Below, piece by piece: positions 8,750-19,393 of a DNA stretch of 64,000 nucleotides. Made by a program: the position numbers and the translations under genes. The stretch is from Aliagarivorans taiwanensis DSM 22990 (GTDB lineage: Bacteria; Pseudomonadota; Gammaproteobacteria; Enterobacterales; Celerinatantimonadaceae). The notes beneath the pieces are model-generated. The model did not search any database, was not told the DNA's origin, and saw only the letters and a list, made by a program, of their open reading frames with translations. The stretch lies in assembly GCF_000429505.1 (NCBI RefSeq), contig NZ_AUBZ01000003.1, positions 1-64,000 on the forward strand, written 5' to 3'. Each line of letters begins with the position of its first letter. The stretch's first letter is position 1.

Positions 8750-11700
8750 TAGCCCTCCTCAAAGTAAAAATAGATCTGCTGCGGACGCATGTTCATATCA
8801 TCAACTCGCGAGCCTTCCTTGCATTCCCCTTGCTGCTCACAGCCATGCTCTTGGTCGGGGTCTTCATCGTCGTAGACTAAGTCTTCACCCGGGTCACCGC
8901 CAAATACACGGATCACCGACTCGCCGCTAGCATCCTCGCCCGAGTGAATAATCAAATCATCAGGCACCTTGTTGAGCACCTCAAAGTAGCGTTGCTGATG
9001 AATGCTGGTACCGGTGTGCATGTTCACCAGATAGGTTCGCCCAGTACCAATACTGGGGATTGAGCAGTTGGCCGAATCAACCGCGCCGGGAAGGAAAGAA
9101 GTAAAGTACACATCGCCTGCCAATACCAGCGCAGAGCCCAAGGATTTCTCACCATCGCCCGCCAATCCATGTACCCAGCCTTTCGCCGCACCGAGCGCGA
9201 TTAGCTGAGTCTGCTGGGCAGCTTCGGTGGAGGCTGAGCCAATCGGGTCGTTGGTGATATCGTAGAGCTCATCGATGGTGATCGCCTGTGGCGCATTACT
9301 CAAGCTAGCGACATCCATCGAAGAAACGTTGTAGTCACGGAACATAAAGAAGTAGTTATTCACACCATCACTGCCTTTGTCGGTGACCGGCTTACTGCGA
9401 TCGCCAGTTCCCATAAGCACCGCATCAAAAGGCACCTGTTGGGAGTCAACCACTGTAACCTGACTCTCTCCGCTACCAGTCGTTACCTCTGAGAGCTTCC
9501 TTAGGAAGGTTCTCACCACCACTGGCTGCGTGAAGAATTTGCGCCGTTCGGTAACCTGAGTAGCATCGCTAATATCAGCTAATGCCGATAGCGCCCACTT
9601 TTCTTTATCGGAAGAGTAGAGGTCTACGCGCCAGGCTCGGCCTCCGGTATCGCCAAAGTACAAACGGTCAATGGCACCATCGCTGTTGCTATCTAGGGTG
9701 GCCACTGCCGCAGGAATAGAGTGCGTCAAACGCGTGTCATCGTTGTTAGTTAACGACCAAACCAATGCACCTGTGTAGGCATTGACAATAAACACGCCCC
9801 TTCCTCTGCTATCAGCGGCATTCGGAGTTGTCGCATCCTGATTGATGTCATAGCCAGCGGCAAAGATCACTACCGGATCGGCATACCCGGGAACATACCC
9901 TGTGACAGGCATGGACCAGGTTTGGCCTAGTTCACTGAACCCGGTGCTACTGCTATCAATCTTCCAGAGCAGCTTCGGAGAGTCCGGGGTGGTAATGTCC
10001 AAGCCGTAGTAGGCATCACCACCCCGCCGCAACCCGAAAAACACCAGCACTTTGTCACCGGCACTCAAGTATTTACCATCACCATCTTTATCGAGTAAGA
10101 ACACGGTGGGCGTACCATCGACAGTGTAGATATGGTTAGTGCTCTGCTCATTTCTGCGCCGCTGCTGTTGTCGGGCCAACAAGCTATATGGCATAAACGC
10201 CCAGCTTTCATCCACCGTATCGCCGTTATCGGCGAACATGTGCATAGCTCCGCCATTGGTCCCAACCAAGATACGAATGTCCATGTCATCGGGGTCGGTG
10301 CTATCGCTAGCCGCACCGCTCTTCAGGCCAAAGTTGATCACAAGAGGACGAGAATGCAGCGGGTCACCCATGATATCGGGACGAATAGTGGTGCTATCGT
10401 CACTATCATCATCATCAACGTCACTGCCGACAATCCAGTCCAGGTGATCACTTAAATCAGACTCAGACACGCCTAAGTGATCAGCCAAAAGAGCCGTTGA
10501 ACCGGCCTTGCTTTCCAGGTTTGACTGGGTGAACTCACTCAGCAAGCCACTAGCATTCAGATCAAACAGCACATTGCGACTACTTTTCGCTGAGAGCATT
10601 TCTCTTACCCCCCCCAGCTCGACATCATTGCCATCCTTGGTCGATGACCAAAAGGTGGTGGCTTCCCCAATAATTGAGCCATCATCGGAGATCGCCGGTT
10701 TTCCAAACTGATCGGCCATGTATCCATTGGGTGATAGCTCAAGCTTTTTCAGGTTCCCCGACCAACGCTGGTTGAGGCTAGGTTTGAACATCGCGTAGTA
10801 AACACGATTAAGGGTTTGTGTTCGATCGAAGTTATTACTGGTTACCGCGGGCGATACCAAAGAGGAGGTTTCTTCATACACCGCAATCAACGCCTGTCTG
10901 ATCGCTTGCTCTAGCTGAACACCATCTTCCGCAGCGTAGAAGCTTCCCCCACCTTGGGTCGCCGCGGTAGTCAGCATGGCAGAACCGCCGCTGAGCACGT
11001 CTTCACCAAAGCCAATGGTGGAGGTCTTAGCGTATTGCCTGCCTGCCAAGTTCGCATTCACATCATTGGTATACATCCAACTGGTGAGCGCCGGAAGGTA
11101 GGTTGAGCCGCCACCAAAACTGGTCGAGCCGCCCCAGCTACAATCGCTAACGGTGCTAGCGTCGGCCGCGCAACCACTCACGCCGTCTGTGTTAATCGGC
11201 AAGGCCTTAATGGTGGAGTCGGCATGGGTATCGCGGGTCGGCGTTCCATCAGTGACATAGATGATGTTAACCACATCATCGCAGGTATTTCCAAAAGGCG
11301 ACAAATAATCGTTACCCGACTCTGCATCCTTATCCGCTTTGGGGTTGCTAGAAGTGTCGTTGTTGCCATAAACAATGGCCTCGCCACCCAAGTAGCGCTT
11401 GGCCTCTAACAGTGTCTCAGATAATGGCGTCCAGCCATCGGTGGGGAGCGAATTGGCAGTGGTAATCATATCTGCCGAGGTAGTATCGGAACTCAAGGCC
11501 TGAATGACTCGCCCGCCGTCGTTGCTGCCATTCGAGCTATTGTTGTTAAACATCATCATGCCAAAGTCGACGCCACTAATAGTGCTCAAGGCATTCGCCA
11601 GCGCCTCTCTGGCCACCTCCATACGACTGCGCACCACGGTATCTTCCGAGTAGTGGTACCAACGCAAGTAGTTGGCGGTGTACATGGTTATCAGATAGCC

Positions 11701-12477
11701 ATCATCGAAGCTATCACGGGTCGTAGATTCAGCTAGATCTTTGTCTAGGGTATAGAAGTCATCGGCATTTTTACTCGCACCGTTGATAGGAAAGCCCTGT
11801 TCAGCGTCAGCGTAGTTATTGTTGTTAACGCGATATCGGCCGGGATTAATCGTATCAACCAACTTGTCGTAAAATTCACCGGCGTCGTTTTGCAGCTTCA
11901 CTGTGAACGAGTATGGCAGGCCATCTTTCAATAAATTGCCGTCTGCGTCAGTCTCCAAGTCGTAGTCATTGATGCAATCAATAACCGTATAGTTAGCGCC
12001 ATTATTAAGTCGTACGTCATCCCACGAGCCGGTGTTGCCATGATAGCGGTGTTCTCGGAAATAGCCGGTAAAGACCCCATTTTTGGACAAGGCTTCATAG
12101 GAAGCGGCACAGTTATTAATGTCCCAGAGAAAACGCCGGTCTTCGTTGTTTCCCGATGGTACGTAGCCGGGACCATCAACCCCATCAACCACAAAGTAAA
12201 TAAAATCGTTATCTAGCGCATTTTGCGAGCTAATCGACTCTTCATAGTTTTGATAGTCAACGTTACCATCAGCGTCTTGGTTATAGCCTTCCTTGGTGGT
12301 GATGTTCCAACCCATGCTTCCAGAGGTATCCATTATCAGCAGGACTTTTCCCGCTGAAGCGCCACCGGCTGAAAAATCGAGAATGAACAACTCCGTATCG
12401 TCAGCCAGAACTGACCATGTGGTCATTGCACTCAGTACCGTACTGACGGCGACGGTTCGTAGATTAAAATGTCTCAT
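8749..12477 (-). CDS. pilY1: type IV pilus tip adhesin/biogenesis protein PilY1
   Basis: Large secreted pilus-tip protein of 1242 residues. A signal peptide (about 1-26) is followed by a von Willebrand A domain with the MIDAS motif DTSGSM near residue 49, then a C-terminal seven-bladed propeller of the Neisseria PilC type. Two acidic calcium-loop motifs are visible: DKDGDGKYLSAGD (around residue 790) and DSNSDGAID (around residue 925). The second is the position of the regulatory Ca site in Pseudomonas PilY1, controlling extension and retraction. I use the ATG at 12477 after GAGGTGA; a GTG codon directly upstream is possible. It lies between pilX and pilE, as in Pseudomonas. Confidence 0.93.
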   Translation of the reverse strand: MRHFNLRTVAVSTVLSAMTTWSVLADDTELFILDFSAGGASAGKVLLIMDTSGSMGWNITTKEGYNQDADGNVDYQNYEESISSQNALDNDFIYFVVDGVDGPGYVPSGNNEDRRFLWDINNCAASYEALSKNGVFTGYFREHRYHGNTGSWDDVRLNNGANYTVIDCINDYDLETDADGNLLKDGLPYSFTVKLQNDAGEFYDKLVDTINPGRYRVNNNNYADAEQGFPINGASKNADDFYTLDKDLAESTTRDSFDDGYLITMYTANYLRWYHYSEDTVVRSRMEVAREALANALSTISGVDFGMMMFNNNSSNGSNDGGRVIQALSSDTTSADMITTANSLPTDGWTPLSETLLEAKRYLGGEAIVYGNNDTSSNPKADKDAESGNDYLSPFGNTCDDVVNIIYVTDGTPTRDTHADSTIKALPINTDGVSGCAADASTVSDCSWGGSTSFGGGSTYLPALTSWMYTNDVNANLAGRQYAKTSTIGFGEDVLSGGSAMLTTAATQGGGSFYAAEDGVQLEQAIRQALIAVYEETSSLVSPAVTSNNFDRTQTLNRVYYAMFKPSLNQRWSGNLKKLELSPNGYMADQFGKPAISDDGSIIGEATTFWSSTKDGNDVELGGVREMLSAKSSRNVLFDLNASGLLSEFTQSNLESKAGSTALLADHLGVSESDLSDHLDWIVGSDVDDDDSDDSTTIRPDIMGDPLHSRPLVINFGLKSGAASDSTDPDDMDIRILVGTNGGAMHMFADNGDTVDESWAFMPYSLLARQQQRRRNEQSTNHIYTVDGTPTVFLLDKDGDGKYLSAGDKVLVFFGLRRGGDAYYGLDITTPDSPKLLWKIDSSSTGFSELGQTWSMPVTGYVPGYADPVVIFAAGYDINQDATTPNAADSRGRGVFIVNAYTGALVWSLTNNDDTRLTHSIPAAVATLDSNSDGAIDRLYFGDTGGRAWRVDLYSSDKEKWALSALADISDATQVTERRKFFTQPVVVRTFLRKLSEVTTGSGESQVTVVDSQQVPFDAVLMGTGDRSKPVTDKGSDGVNNYFFMFRDYNVSSMDVASLSNAPQAITIDELYDITNDPIGSASTEAAQQTQLIALGAAKGWVHGLAGDGEKSLGSALVLAGDVYFTSFLPGAVDSANCSIPSIGTGRTYLVNMHTGTSIHQQRYFEVLNKVPDDLIIHSGEDASGESVIRVFGGDPGEDLVYDDEDPDQEHGCEQQGECKEGSRVDDMNMRPQQIYFYFEEG

Positions 12478-12499
12478 CACTCACCTCAGGATTTGTCAT

Positions 12500-12931
12500 C
12501 TAAAGCAAGGGCTGCTCTATGCCCCCCGCCAACGAGGTACTACCGCTGGCGTTCTTTCCATAGCTTTCGGTAATTTGGCTTCGCACATAACGACAATTTG
12601 ATATCGCGTTGCCACTGCTGGCGGTATAGCTTCGCGAGCAAGTACCGTCCACGGAATGGGTCAAGTCACCTTGGGCATCCGCAACAAAGCCAGACACCGC
12701 CATAGAATCTCCACTGGCCATCGAGCCAATCGAGCTCTGCAGATCACCATGGGCGACCAGTTGATTGAACTGCCCTTCTACCCGTTGCTCAGATTGGATC
12801 CGCTCGCCCATGGCCACCGTCACCTTGGCGCCCTGGCCTGACGTACTGAGCATCACACCACCCAGCACGGAAAGAATCATCAGCAACATCAAAGCCACAA
12901 ACAGTGCGGCTCCAGTTTGGCGATGCCTCAT
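12500..12931 (-). CDS. pilX: type IV minor pilin PilX
   Basis: A 143-residue minor pilin with the leader ending QTG before AALFVALMLL. Glu5 is absent, which is normal for PilX and its type II secretion counterpart GspK, the tip subunit that needs no Glu5 to dock on a preceding pilin. The rest is a small, poorly conserved serine/glycine-rich domain. Its ATG overlaps the pilW stop by one base (TAATG), and pilY1 follows after 22 bases. Confidence 0.8.
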   Translation of the reverse strand: MRHRQTGAALFVALMLLMILSVLGGVMLSTSGQGAKVTVAMGERIQSEQRVEGQFNQLVAHGDLQSSIGSMASGDSMAVSGFVADAQGDLTHSVDGTCSRSYTASSGNAISNCRYVRSQITESYGKNASGSTSLAGGIEQPLL

Positions 12932-13989
12932 TAGCTACTTCCTCCATGAATCACCATATTGCGCAGCGATACCACCGACTGAAACAGCATTCGACGGTAA
13001 TGATCACCACCGCTGTCCACCGTGACATCGCCCAGCTCATAGCTGTTGTTATTCACGTAGCTGCTGTCTTCGGTCAATGAGCGCACCAGCACAAACAACT
13101 TGGCCGCCAGCACTCGGTTCTCGCTCCATTGCTGCGGGGTTACCTCATCGGGGCTTAGGTAATCATCGACAATGCCATCGACCACCAGATCGGTATCCAC
13201 GCCCAGCAGCACCCGGATACGCTCCACGCCTTCAACCAAAGGGCCATTGCCTTCAATCGCAATCTTTCCTACCCCGCTATCATTCCGAATTAAATGATAG
13301 CGACGTAGCACTGGTAGCCCAGACTGCTGACTTACATCCAAGTAGTACGCGATATGTTGGTACTCCCAGACTTGCCTGCCCGGCATGGCAGCTTCGCTTG
13401 GCCAGTTCGCAACGCTGTTTGTACTATCAAATATCCTAGCAACCACGCTGTTTCCGGCAAAATAAAAGCGATTGCCTTCTATATCTGCTGCCGCTGCCAC
13501 TGGAGAACCAATTACCCTCTTAATCCCTATAACATCAGAGTCCATAACCAAATTGCTGCGATCGGCCACACAGTCATACTGACCATTAAGCGAGTTGTTC
13601 TCTCGAACCGTTCCGACAAACAAGGCACTGAAGCGACCAGATACTGTCGGGAATGACCCTTCGTCACCCGTGCCTAGCCAATCGATAATGCAATCGTCAT
13701 CAGCGGCTAAATCGGCCACCATCACATCTACACTGGCCCCTCTGACCATGGTGTTGCCGGTGTATTCGCCAAAGAAGCCCGCCAGTTGCAGATCGCGGCC
13801 AATCAGCTCAGTGGCGATACGGCCGCTCTCCAGCATCTGTTCAATATGAAAGCCTGACTCGGTGGTACGTTTAGAGGCGGCCAAAAAACCGGTGATGCCA
13901 CCGATAATGAAAAGGCCGATGGACAGGGAGATGATCCATTCAAGCAGTACCGCGCCTGTCTGTGAGCGTTGACTCAGGTACTTAGCCAT
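12931..13989 (-). CDS. pilW: type IV minor pilin PilW
   Basis: A 352-residue GspJ-like minor pilin. The leader QRSQTG precedes AVLLEWIISLS with Glu5 present, and the hydrophobic helix runs to about residue 35. A long C-terminal domain follows, typical of PilW, and pairs with PilV and PilX in the tip complex. Its ATG lies inside the end of pilV (16-base overlap), so the genes are probably translationally coupled. Confidence 0.85.
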   Translation of the reverse strand: MAKYLSQRSQTGAVLLEWIISLSIGLFIIGGITGFLAASKRTTESGFHIEQMLESGRIATELIGRDLQLAGFFGEYTGNTMVRGASVDVMVADLAADDDCIIDWLGTGDEGSFPTVSGRFSALFVGTVRENNSLNGQYDCVADRSNLVMDSDVIGIKRVIGSPVAAAADIEGNRFYFAGNSVVARIFDSTNSVANWPSEAAMPGRQVWEYQHIAYYLDVSQQSGLPVLRRYHLIRNDSGVGKIAIEGNGPLVEGVERIRVLLGVDTDLVVDGIVDDYLSPDEVTPQQWSENRVLAAKLFVLVRSLTEDSSYVNNNSYELGDVTVDSGGDHYRRMLFQSVVSLRNMVIHGGSS

Positions 13990-14546
13990 GTTTCAAGTAC
14001 CAACAGACGACGTTTATCGGAGCTGCTACCGCAGCTAGTGGCAAGGGAATTAGTCGGGGTGGTTTGCGTAAAAGCTTGCCTTGATAACCAGCTAACCACC
14101 ACGCTTAGCTCGCCGGTGTTTAGCAGCTGTATACAGGCGGTAGCATTGAGCAGTGCACTTTGGCCCGCGCTGGATTTGGACTTAAGCGCCCACTCCCAAT
14201 AGTAGAGATCGGCATAGACCAAGTCGGCGGCGCTGCAGGCGCTCATCAGGCCGCTGTCCTCGGCGCAGTTGGGGCGAGTTCGCGCGATTTGGCCTTGGCC
14301 GATTTTGACGATACCGGGATTGTTCGCTTGCCAGGCTATGCTGTTGCTGCGAACCCGTTCCAGCATCTCTTTGGCAGTGATGTAAGCAGCGGTGCGCTGC
14401 TGAGATTCAACAGATGTACGTTTAGCCATGGTTTGCATCGCAACAATCGCCAGCAAGCCCACGGCTACAATAAAGGTCGTGACTATCACCTCAATCAGCG
14501 AAAAACCCGCTGAATGAGTACGTCGAACAATAAGCATCCCTACCAA
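13974..14546 (-). CDS. pilV: type IV minor pilin PilV
   Basis: A 190-residue GspI-like minor pilin and first gene of the operon pilV-W-X-Y1-E. The leader HSAG precedes FSLIEVIVTT with Glu5. The family motif of a hydrophobic helix followed by MQTMAKR is present, and the C-terminal domain holds several cysteines. The start is uncertain. TTG at 14546 has TAAGG at suitable spacing; the ATG at 14537 gives the more usual N-terminus but its only purine-rich element touches the start codon. A palindrome lies just upstream over the likely -10 box. Confidence 0.85.
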   Translation of the reverse strand: MVGMLIVRRTHSAGFSLIEVIVTTFIVAVGLLAIVAMQTMAKRTSVESQQRTAAYITAKEMLERVRSNSIAWQANNPGIVKIGQGQIARTRPNCAEDSGLMSACSAADLVYADLYYWEWALKSKSSAGQSALLNATACIQLLNTGELSVVVSWLSRQAFTQTTPTNSLATSCGSSSDKRRLLVLETWLST

Positions 14547-14562
14547 CCCAGCCTTATTCCGA

Positions 14563-14591
14563 ACTATATCGCTATAGTTTTCCCGAGCTAA
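14563..14591 (-). promoter_or_regulatory. probable promoter of minor-pilin operon with palindromic overlap
   Basis: The minus strand has TTAGCT (14586-14591), 17 bases and TATAGT (14563-14568). A perfect inverted repeat, AACTATA-4-TATAGTT (14562-14579), covers the -10 box and may be an operator. No regulator can be named. Confidence 0.35.
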
Positions 14592-14621
14592 CTAATCCAT
14601 TATCTTTTTTTTATAGCGCAA

Positions 14622-14644
14622 AAAGGGGAGCAATGCTCCCCTTT
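14622..14644 (-). terminator. Rho-independent terminator after ispH
   Basis: AAAGGGGAGC (14622-14631), loop AAT and GCTCCCCTTT (14635-14644) form a 10-bp stem. On the minus strand it is followed by a short T run, 29 bases after the ispH stop. It separates the ileS-ispH transcripts from the pilus operon. Confidence 0.8.
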
Positions 14645-14672
14645 GTCGGTTATCTGTGCTACCGCGCATCGT

Positions 14673-15608
14673 CTATTTGATGCGTAACTCAGCAGGTACT
14701 TCGAAGGTAGTGTTCTCTTCACGCCCGGGGTTTTCGATTACCCGAACGCCGCCCATATGCTGCAGTTGTGACACCACTTCTTGCACCAGTACTTCTGGTG
14801 CAGAGGCACCGGCAGTCACACCTACCCGGCACGGCTCATTGAACCAATCCGCTTGGATATCGTCGGCACCATCCACCAAGAATGCCGCAGCGCCAGACTT
14901 CTCAGCTTTCTCGCGCAAGCGGTTGGAGTTGGACGAGTTCTTCGAGCCCACCACCAACACCACATCACTTTTTTCCGCCAGATCTTTAACTGCATCTTGG
15001 CGGTTCTGGGTGGCATAGCAGATATCGTCTTTACGTGGTCCTTGGATCTCGGAGAACTTCTCTCGCAAGGCATCGATGATCGACGAGGTGTCATCCACTG
15101 AGAGGGTGGTCTGAGTGCAATAGAACAGCTGGCTGGGGTTCTTCACCTGTAAGGCGGCCACGTCATCGACCGTCTCCACCAAGTAGATGCCGCCCTCTTC
15201 ACTGGCGTACTGGCCCATGGTACCGATGACTTCTGGATGGCCATGATGGCCAATCAGCACACACTCGATCCCCTTGCGGCTGGCGCGGGTCACTTCCATA
15301 TGTACTTTGGTAACCAATGGGCAGGTGGCGTCAAACACCTTCAGCTCACGGGCCTTGGCTTCTTGGCGAACCGCTTGAGAAACACCGTGGGCGCTAAAGA
15401 TGCAGATGCTGTTTTCCGGGACTTCGTCGAGCTCATCAACGAATACTGCACCGCGCTCGCGCAGGCCATCGACCACATAGCGGTTGTGTACCACTTCATG
15501 GCGTACGTAGATCGGCGCGCCAAATAGCTCCAGTGCCCGCTCCACAATAGAAATGGCACGATCAACGCCAGCGCAAAAACCGCGAGGGTTGGCCAGAATG
15601 ATTTCCAC
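14673..15608 (-). CDS. ispH: 4-hydroxy-3-methylbut-2-enyl diphosphate reductase
   Basis: Last enzyme of the MEP isoprenoid pathway; reduces HMBPP to IPP and DMAPP with a [4Fe-4S] cluster. The 311 residues begin with the family N-terminus [10 protein letters not shown], whose Cys is the first cluster ligand. Two further conserved Cys lie in FDATCPLV and in [11 protein letters not shown]. The motif GHHGHPE with its catalytic histidines is present. It lies in the conserved order ileS-lspA-fkpB-ispH, and the minor-pilin operon follows as in Pseudomonas. Confidence 0.97.
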   Translation of the reverse strand: MEIILANPRGFCAGVDRAISIVERALELFGAPIYVRHEVVHNRYVVDGLRERGAVFVDELDEVPENSICIFSAHGVSQAVRQEAKARELKVFDATCPLVTKVHMEVTRASRKGIECVLIGHHGHPEVIGTMGQYASEEGGIYLVETVDDVAALQVKNPSQLFYCTQTTLSVDDTSSIIDALREKFSEIQGPRKDDICYATQNRQDAVKDLAEKSDVVLVVGSKNSSNSNRLREKAEKSGAAAFLVDGADDIQADWFNEPCRVGVTAGASAPEVLVQEVVSQLQHMGGVRVIENPGREENTTFEVPAELRIK

Positions 15609-15625
15609 AGGACACTCCTTAGGGG

Positions 15626-16054
15626 TTAACTCACTTTCAAAATTTCGACATCAAAATTGATGGTTTGACCGGCCAGCGGATGATTAAAATCCACCGTGAC
15701 CGAATCGCCCTCAACACTGCGCACAATGCCGGGGATCTCTTGCCCATTAGGTTGGCTAAAGGCGATGATAGCGCCGACTTCGGCAGGCGCGCCATCGTTA
15801 AACCAGGAACGCTCAAAGTAGTGAACATTATCGGGATTGGCGCTGCCAAAGGCTTGCTCAGGCGGCAAGGTAAAGCTTTGCTTGTTACCCGCTTCCAATC
15901 CAATGAGGCAGGCTTCAAAGCCTTCTGTTAGGCTGCCGTCTCCCAGCACCAGGCTCGCTGGTGCTGGATAGTTACGGGTGTTTTCGGCGATGGAGCCATC
16001 TTCTAATCGGATGACAAAATGCAGCTCAACCGTGCTGCCCTGCGCGATCTTCAT
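15626..16054 (-). CDS. fkpB: FKBP-type peptidyl-prolyl cis-trans isomerase FkpB (SlpA)
   Basis: A 142-residue SlyD/FkpB-class prolyl isomerase of the cytoplasm. The FKBP core is interrupted by the insert-in-flap domain, with motifs [18 protein letters not shown]-like glycine turns and [11 protein letters not shown] start at the ATG at 16054, which gives [13 protein letters not shown] and aligns with E. coli FkpB; the open frame continues to 16090 without support. The start lies inside the 3' end of lspA (29-base overlap), and ispH follows after 17 bases, so this is one operon. Confidence 0.92.
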   Translation of the reverse strand: MKIAQGSTVELHFVIRLEDGSIAENTRNYPAPASLVLGDGSLTEGFEACLIGLEAGNKQSFTLPPEQAFGSANPDNVHYFERSWFNDGAPAEVGAIIAFSQPNGQEIPGIVRSVEGDSVTVDFNHPLAGQTINFDVEILKVS

Positions 16055-16547
16055 CCTTGCGTCGCTTCTCCAAAAATAGTGCATCAACAATCAGCAAACC
16101 GGCACCGACACAGATAGCAGAGTCGGCCACGTTGAATGCTGGCCAGTGGTAGCTACCCCAGTAAAAATCGAGGAAATCCACCACGTATCCAAACATCATA
16201 CGGTCCAACACGTTACCTAGCGCACCGCTAAGGATCAGCGCATAGCCAAGCCCCAACGCGGTTTGCTGGCGTGGGGTTTTCGACAGCCACCATACCAGCA
16301 GTGCACTTACTACCAGCGCAATACCGGTGAATAGCCAACGCTGCCAGCCCCCGGCATCACCGAGAAAGCTAAACGCGGCGCCGTAGTTGCGCACATAGAC
16401 CAGATTAAAAAACGAGGTGATGGCTTTGCGCTCGTACAGCGCAAAGTTCTCGACCACAATCCATTTGGTCGCTTGATCGAGCACGAACAGAGCCGCGCTC
16501 AACCAAAGCCAAATCAAACTCGATGATGCTTCCTGCTTGTTATGCAT
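16026..16547 (-). CDS. lspA: lipoprotein signal peptidase (signal peptidase II)
   Basis: Inner-membrane aspartic protease that cleaves lipoprotein signal peptides after diacylglyceryl transfer by Lgt (also in this window). About 173 residues with four membrane helices. The conserved catalytic-region motifs are present: [18 protein letters not shown] with the first Asp, and FNVADSAI with the second. The ATG at 16547 overlaps the ileS stop by eight bases, typical of the ileS-lspA pair; the frame extends upstream to 16571 but without family support. Confidence 0.95.
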   Translation of the reverse strand: MHNKQEASSSLIWLWLSAALFVLDQATKWIVVENFALYERKAITSFFNLVYVRNYGAAFSFLGDAGGWQRWLFTGIALVVSALLVWWLSKTPRQQTALGLGYALILSGALGNVLDRMMFGYVVDFLDFYWGSYHWPAFNVADSAICVGAGLLIVDALFLEKRRKDEDRAGQHG

Positions 16548-19371
16548 AGCGGCGCTCTTCACCCTCTCCATCTACGTTGCTCACACAACGACCACAGATA
16601 GCTTCGTGACCCGCATGTGAGCCCACATCTTCGCGGTGGTGCCAGCAGCGGTCACACTTCTCGCCTTTGGCAACACTAACTAGCAGCTTCACGCTTTCCA
16701 GCTCGGTGGCAACCGCATCGTCGCCCGCTTCACTTAGTGGGGCAACGCGCGCTTCAGAGGTCAGCAGCACAAAGCGCAGCTCGTCTTCAAGCTGACTTAG
16801 GCGAGCCAGTTTCTGCTCGTCCAGATACAGAGTTACGTCTGCTTCCAGCGCCTTACCGATCTTCTTATCGTTACGCGCGGCTTCCAGCAGCTTGTTCACT
16901 TCATCGCGAACAGCAATAATGTCAGCCCAGAACTCGTCATTAAACGCGCCATCTTGCGGCAGCGCCTGTAGACCTTGGTACCACTCACCGGTGAACACAA
17001 AGTCATCACGCTCACCCGGCAGAGCCTGCCAGATTTCATCAGCAGTAAAGCTCAGGATTGGCGCCATCCAGCGGGTCAGCGCTTCAGCGATGTGGAACAG
17101 CGCAGTCTGACATGAACGACGGGCATGGCCATCGGCTTTAGCGGTGTACTGGCGATCTTTAATGATATCCAAGTAGAAGCTGCCCAACTCGATGGAGCAG
17201 AAGTGCATTAGCTTCTGATAGACCACGTGGAACTGGTAGCTCTCGTAGGCTTCAACAATCTCTTGCTGTACGCTAGCGGCACGGCCAACAACCCAGCGGT
17301 CCAGCTCAACCATATCGCTGGCTTCAACCAAGTCAGTTGCTGGGTCAAAGCCTGCCAAGTTGGCCAGCAAGAAGCGCGAGGTGTTACGGATACGGCGGTA
17401 GGCATCGGCACTACGCTTGAAGATCTCATCCGATACGGTCATCTCAGCGCTGTAGTTGGTCGAGGCAATCCACAGGCGCAGGATGTCAGAGCCCAGCTTG
17501 TTCCACACATCTTGTGGCGCAATACCGTTACCCAGCGACTTCGAGAACTTATGACCGTTGGCATCCACGGTGAAGCCGTGGGTCAGCACCTGGCTATATG
17601 GCGCTTTACCGGTCATCGCAGTCGAGATCATCAACGACGATTGGAACCAACCACGGTGTTGGTCAGAGCCTTCCAGGTACATATCGGCGCTATTGCCGTT
17701 GAACTCTTCACGGGCTTTCACAACCGATGCGTGGGTCGAGCCAGAGTCGAACCATACGTCCAGCGTGTCTTCTACCTTACGGTATTGCTCGGCTTCATCG
17801 CCCAGCAGCTCGCTGGCATCCAGATCAAACCAGGCTTGAATACCTGCTTTCTCGACGCGCTTGGCAACCTCTTCCATCAGCTCTACGCTGCGTGGGTGCA
17901 AGGCATTGGTTTGGCGGTCAACGAACAGGGCAATCGGCACACCCCAAGTACGCTGGCGTGAGATACACCAGTCAGGGCGGTTCTCCACCATGCTTTCGAT
18001 ACGGCTTTGACCCCAATCTGGGATCCACTGGGTTTGCTTGATCTCGCCCAGTGCTTGCTCGCGCAAACCGTTTTGCTCCATGCTTACAAACCACTGAGGA
18101 GTAGCACGGAAGATAATCGGGGTTTTGTGGCGCCAGCAGTGTGGGTAGCTGTGGCGGTAAGCGTGATGATGCAGCAGCTTGCCGCATTCTTTTAGCTTCT
18201 CAACCACTGCGTCATTGGCTTTGAACACGTGCTGACCGGCAAAGAACTCGGTATCAGGCAGGTATACGCCGTTGTCGCCAACAGGGTTAGCCACTTCCAG
18301 ACCGTATTTCTGACCTACCGCGAAATCTTCCTGACCGTGGCCCGGGGCAGTGTGCACCGCACCGGTACCTGAATCGGTGGTTACGTGATCGCCCAAGATA
18401 GCCGGTACGTCAAAGCTGTAGAACGGGTGCGCGAAACGCAGGTTCTCAAGTGCTTCGCCCAAGCAATCACCCAGTACATGATGGTGAGTTGCGCCAAAGC
18501 GCTCTACACACTCTTCCATCAGTTCACGGGCCAGAATCAGGCGCTCTTTACCTGCTTCGGTCTCGATCTGCACCAGCACATATTCCAGATGCGCGTTAAA
18601 GGCGACCGCACGGTTGGCGGGTAGCGTCCATGGGGTGGTCGTCCAGATAACCGCAGAGATTGGGCCTTCACCAGCCACGCCTTCTGGGTGCTCAAACTTG
18701 CTCAGAACCGCGTCTTCGTCGACGGCAGTAAAGCGCACATCGATGGCCGGAGAGGTCTTATCTTCGTACTCCACCTCGGCTTCTGCCAGGGCGCTACCAC
18801 AGTCGGTACACCAGTGAACCGGCTTAGAGCCTTGCTGCAAGTGACCGTTGTCGATGATCTTAGCCAATGAGCGAATGATGTTGGCTTCGGTATCGAAGTT
18901 CATGGTCAGGTAGGGATTTTCCCAGTCGCCCAGAATGCCCAGACGTTTGAAGTCTTCACGCTGGCCGTTGATCTGCTTGGTCGCGTAATCACGGCACTTC
19001 TGGCGAAACTCAGCCGGAGTCACCTTGTGACCGGGCTTACCGACCTTTTTCTCAACCATCAGCTCGATGGGCAGACCGTGACAGTCCCAACCCGGGATAT
19101 ATGGCGAGTCGTAGTCAGACAGAGTCTTCGATTTAACGATGATGTCTTTGAGTACTTTGTTTACCGCGTGGCCCAAGTGAATGTTGCCGTTCGCATACGG
19201 AGGGCCGTCGTGCAAAATAAAGCTCTTCTTGCCACGCTTGGCCTCGCGAATTCGTTGGTACAGATCAGCTTCCTTCCAACGTTTCAACATGGCTGGCTCA
19301 CGCTGAGCCAGGTTACCGCGCATCGGGAACGCGGTTTCCGGCAAGTTCAGAGTATCTTTATAGTCGCTCAT
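16540..19371 (-). CDS. ileS: isoleucyl-tRNA synthetase
   Basis: Charges tRNA-Ile, with editing of misactivated valine by the CP1 domain. The 943 residues match the bacterial class I form. The HIGH-type motif HLGH occurs in [12 protein letters not shown] near residue 65. The KMSKS loop reads KFSKS (Phe in place of Met), an unusual variant. The C-terminal zinc finger (CDRCW and CGRC) is intact, so this is the standard type 1 enzyme. It is followed by overlapping lspA, and ribF lies 22 bases upstream. Confidence 0.97.
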   Translation of the reverse strand: MSDYKDTLNLPETAFPMRGNLAQREPAMLKRWKEADLYQRIREAKRGKKSFILHDGPPYANGNIHLGHAVNKVLKDIIVKSKTLSDYDSPYIPGWDCHGLPIELMVEKKVGKPGHKVTPAEFRQKCRDYATKQINGQREDFKRLGILGDWENPYLTMNFDTEANIIRSLAKIIDNGHLQQGSKPVHWCTDCGSALAEAEVEYEDKTSPAIDVRFTAVDEDAVLSKFEHPEGVAGEGPISAVIWTTTPWTLPANRAVAFNAHLEYVLVQIETEAGKERLILARELMEECVERFGATHHHVLGDCLGEALENLRFAHPFYSFDVPAILGDHVTTDSGTGAVHTAPGHGQEDFAVGQKYGLEVANPVGDNGVYLPDTEFFAGQHVFKANDAVVEKLKECGKLLHHHAYRHSYPHCWRHKTPIIFRATPQWFVSMEQNGLREQALGEIKQTQWIPDWGQSRIESMVENRPDWCISRQRTWGVPIALFVDRQTNALHPRSVELMEEVAKRVEKAGIQAWFDLDASELLGDEAEQYRKVEDTLDVWFDSGSTHASVVKAREEFNGNSADMYLEGSDQHRGWFQSSLMISTAMTGKAPYSQVLTHGFTVDANGHKFSKSLGNGIAPQDVWNKLGSDILRLWIASTNYSAEMTVSDEIFKRSADAYRRIRNTSRFLLANLAGFDPATDLVEASDMVELDRWVVGRAASVQQEIVEAYESYQFHVVYQKLMHFCSIELGSFYLDIIKDRQYTAKADGHARRSCQTALFHIAEALTRWMAPILSFTADEIWQALPGERDDFVFTGEWYQGLQALPQDGAFNDEFWADIIAVRDEVNKLLEAARNDKKIGKALEADVTLYLDEQKLARLSQLEDELRFVLLTSEARVAPLSEAGDDAVATELESVKLLVSVAKGEKCDRCWHHREDVGSHAGHEAICGRCVSNVDGEGEERRYA

Positions 19372-19393
19372 TGATTTAACATTCCACTTGGTT

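Noticed and set aside
17227-17961. A 244-codon open frame antisense to ileS.
   Set aside because: It mirrors the codon structure of a highly conserved synthetase and has no ribosome-binding site or recognisable domains.
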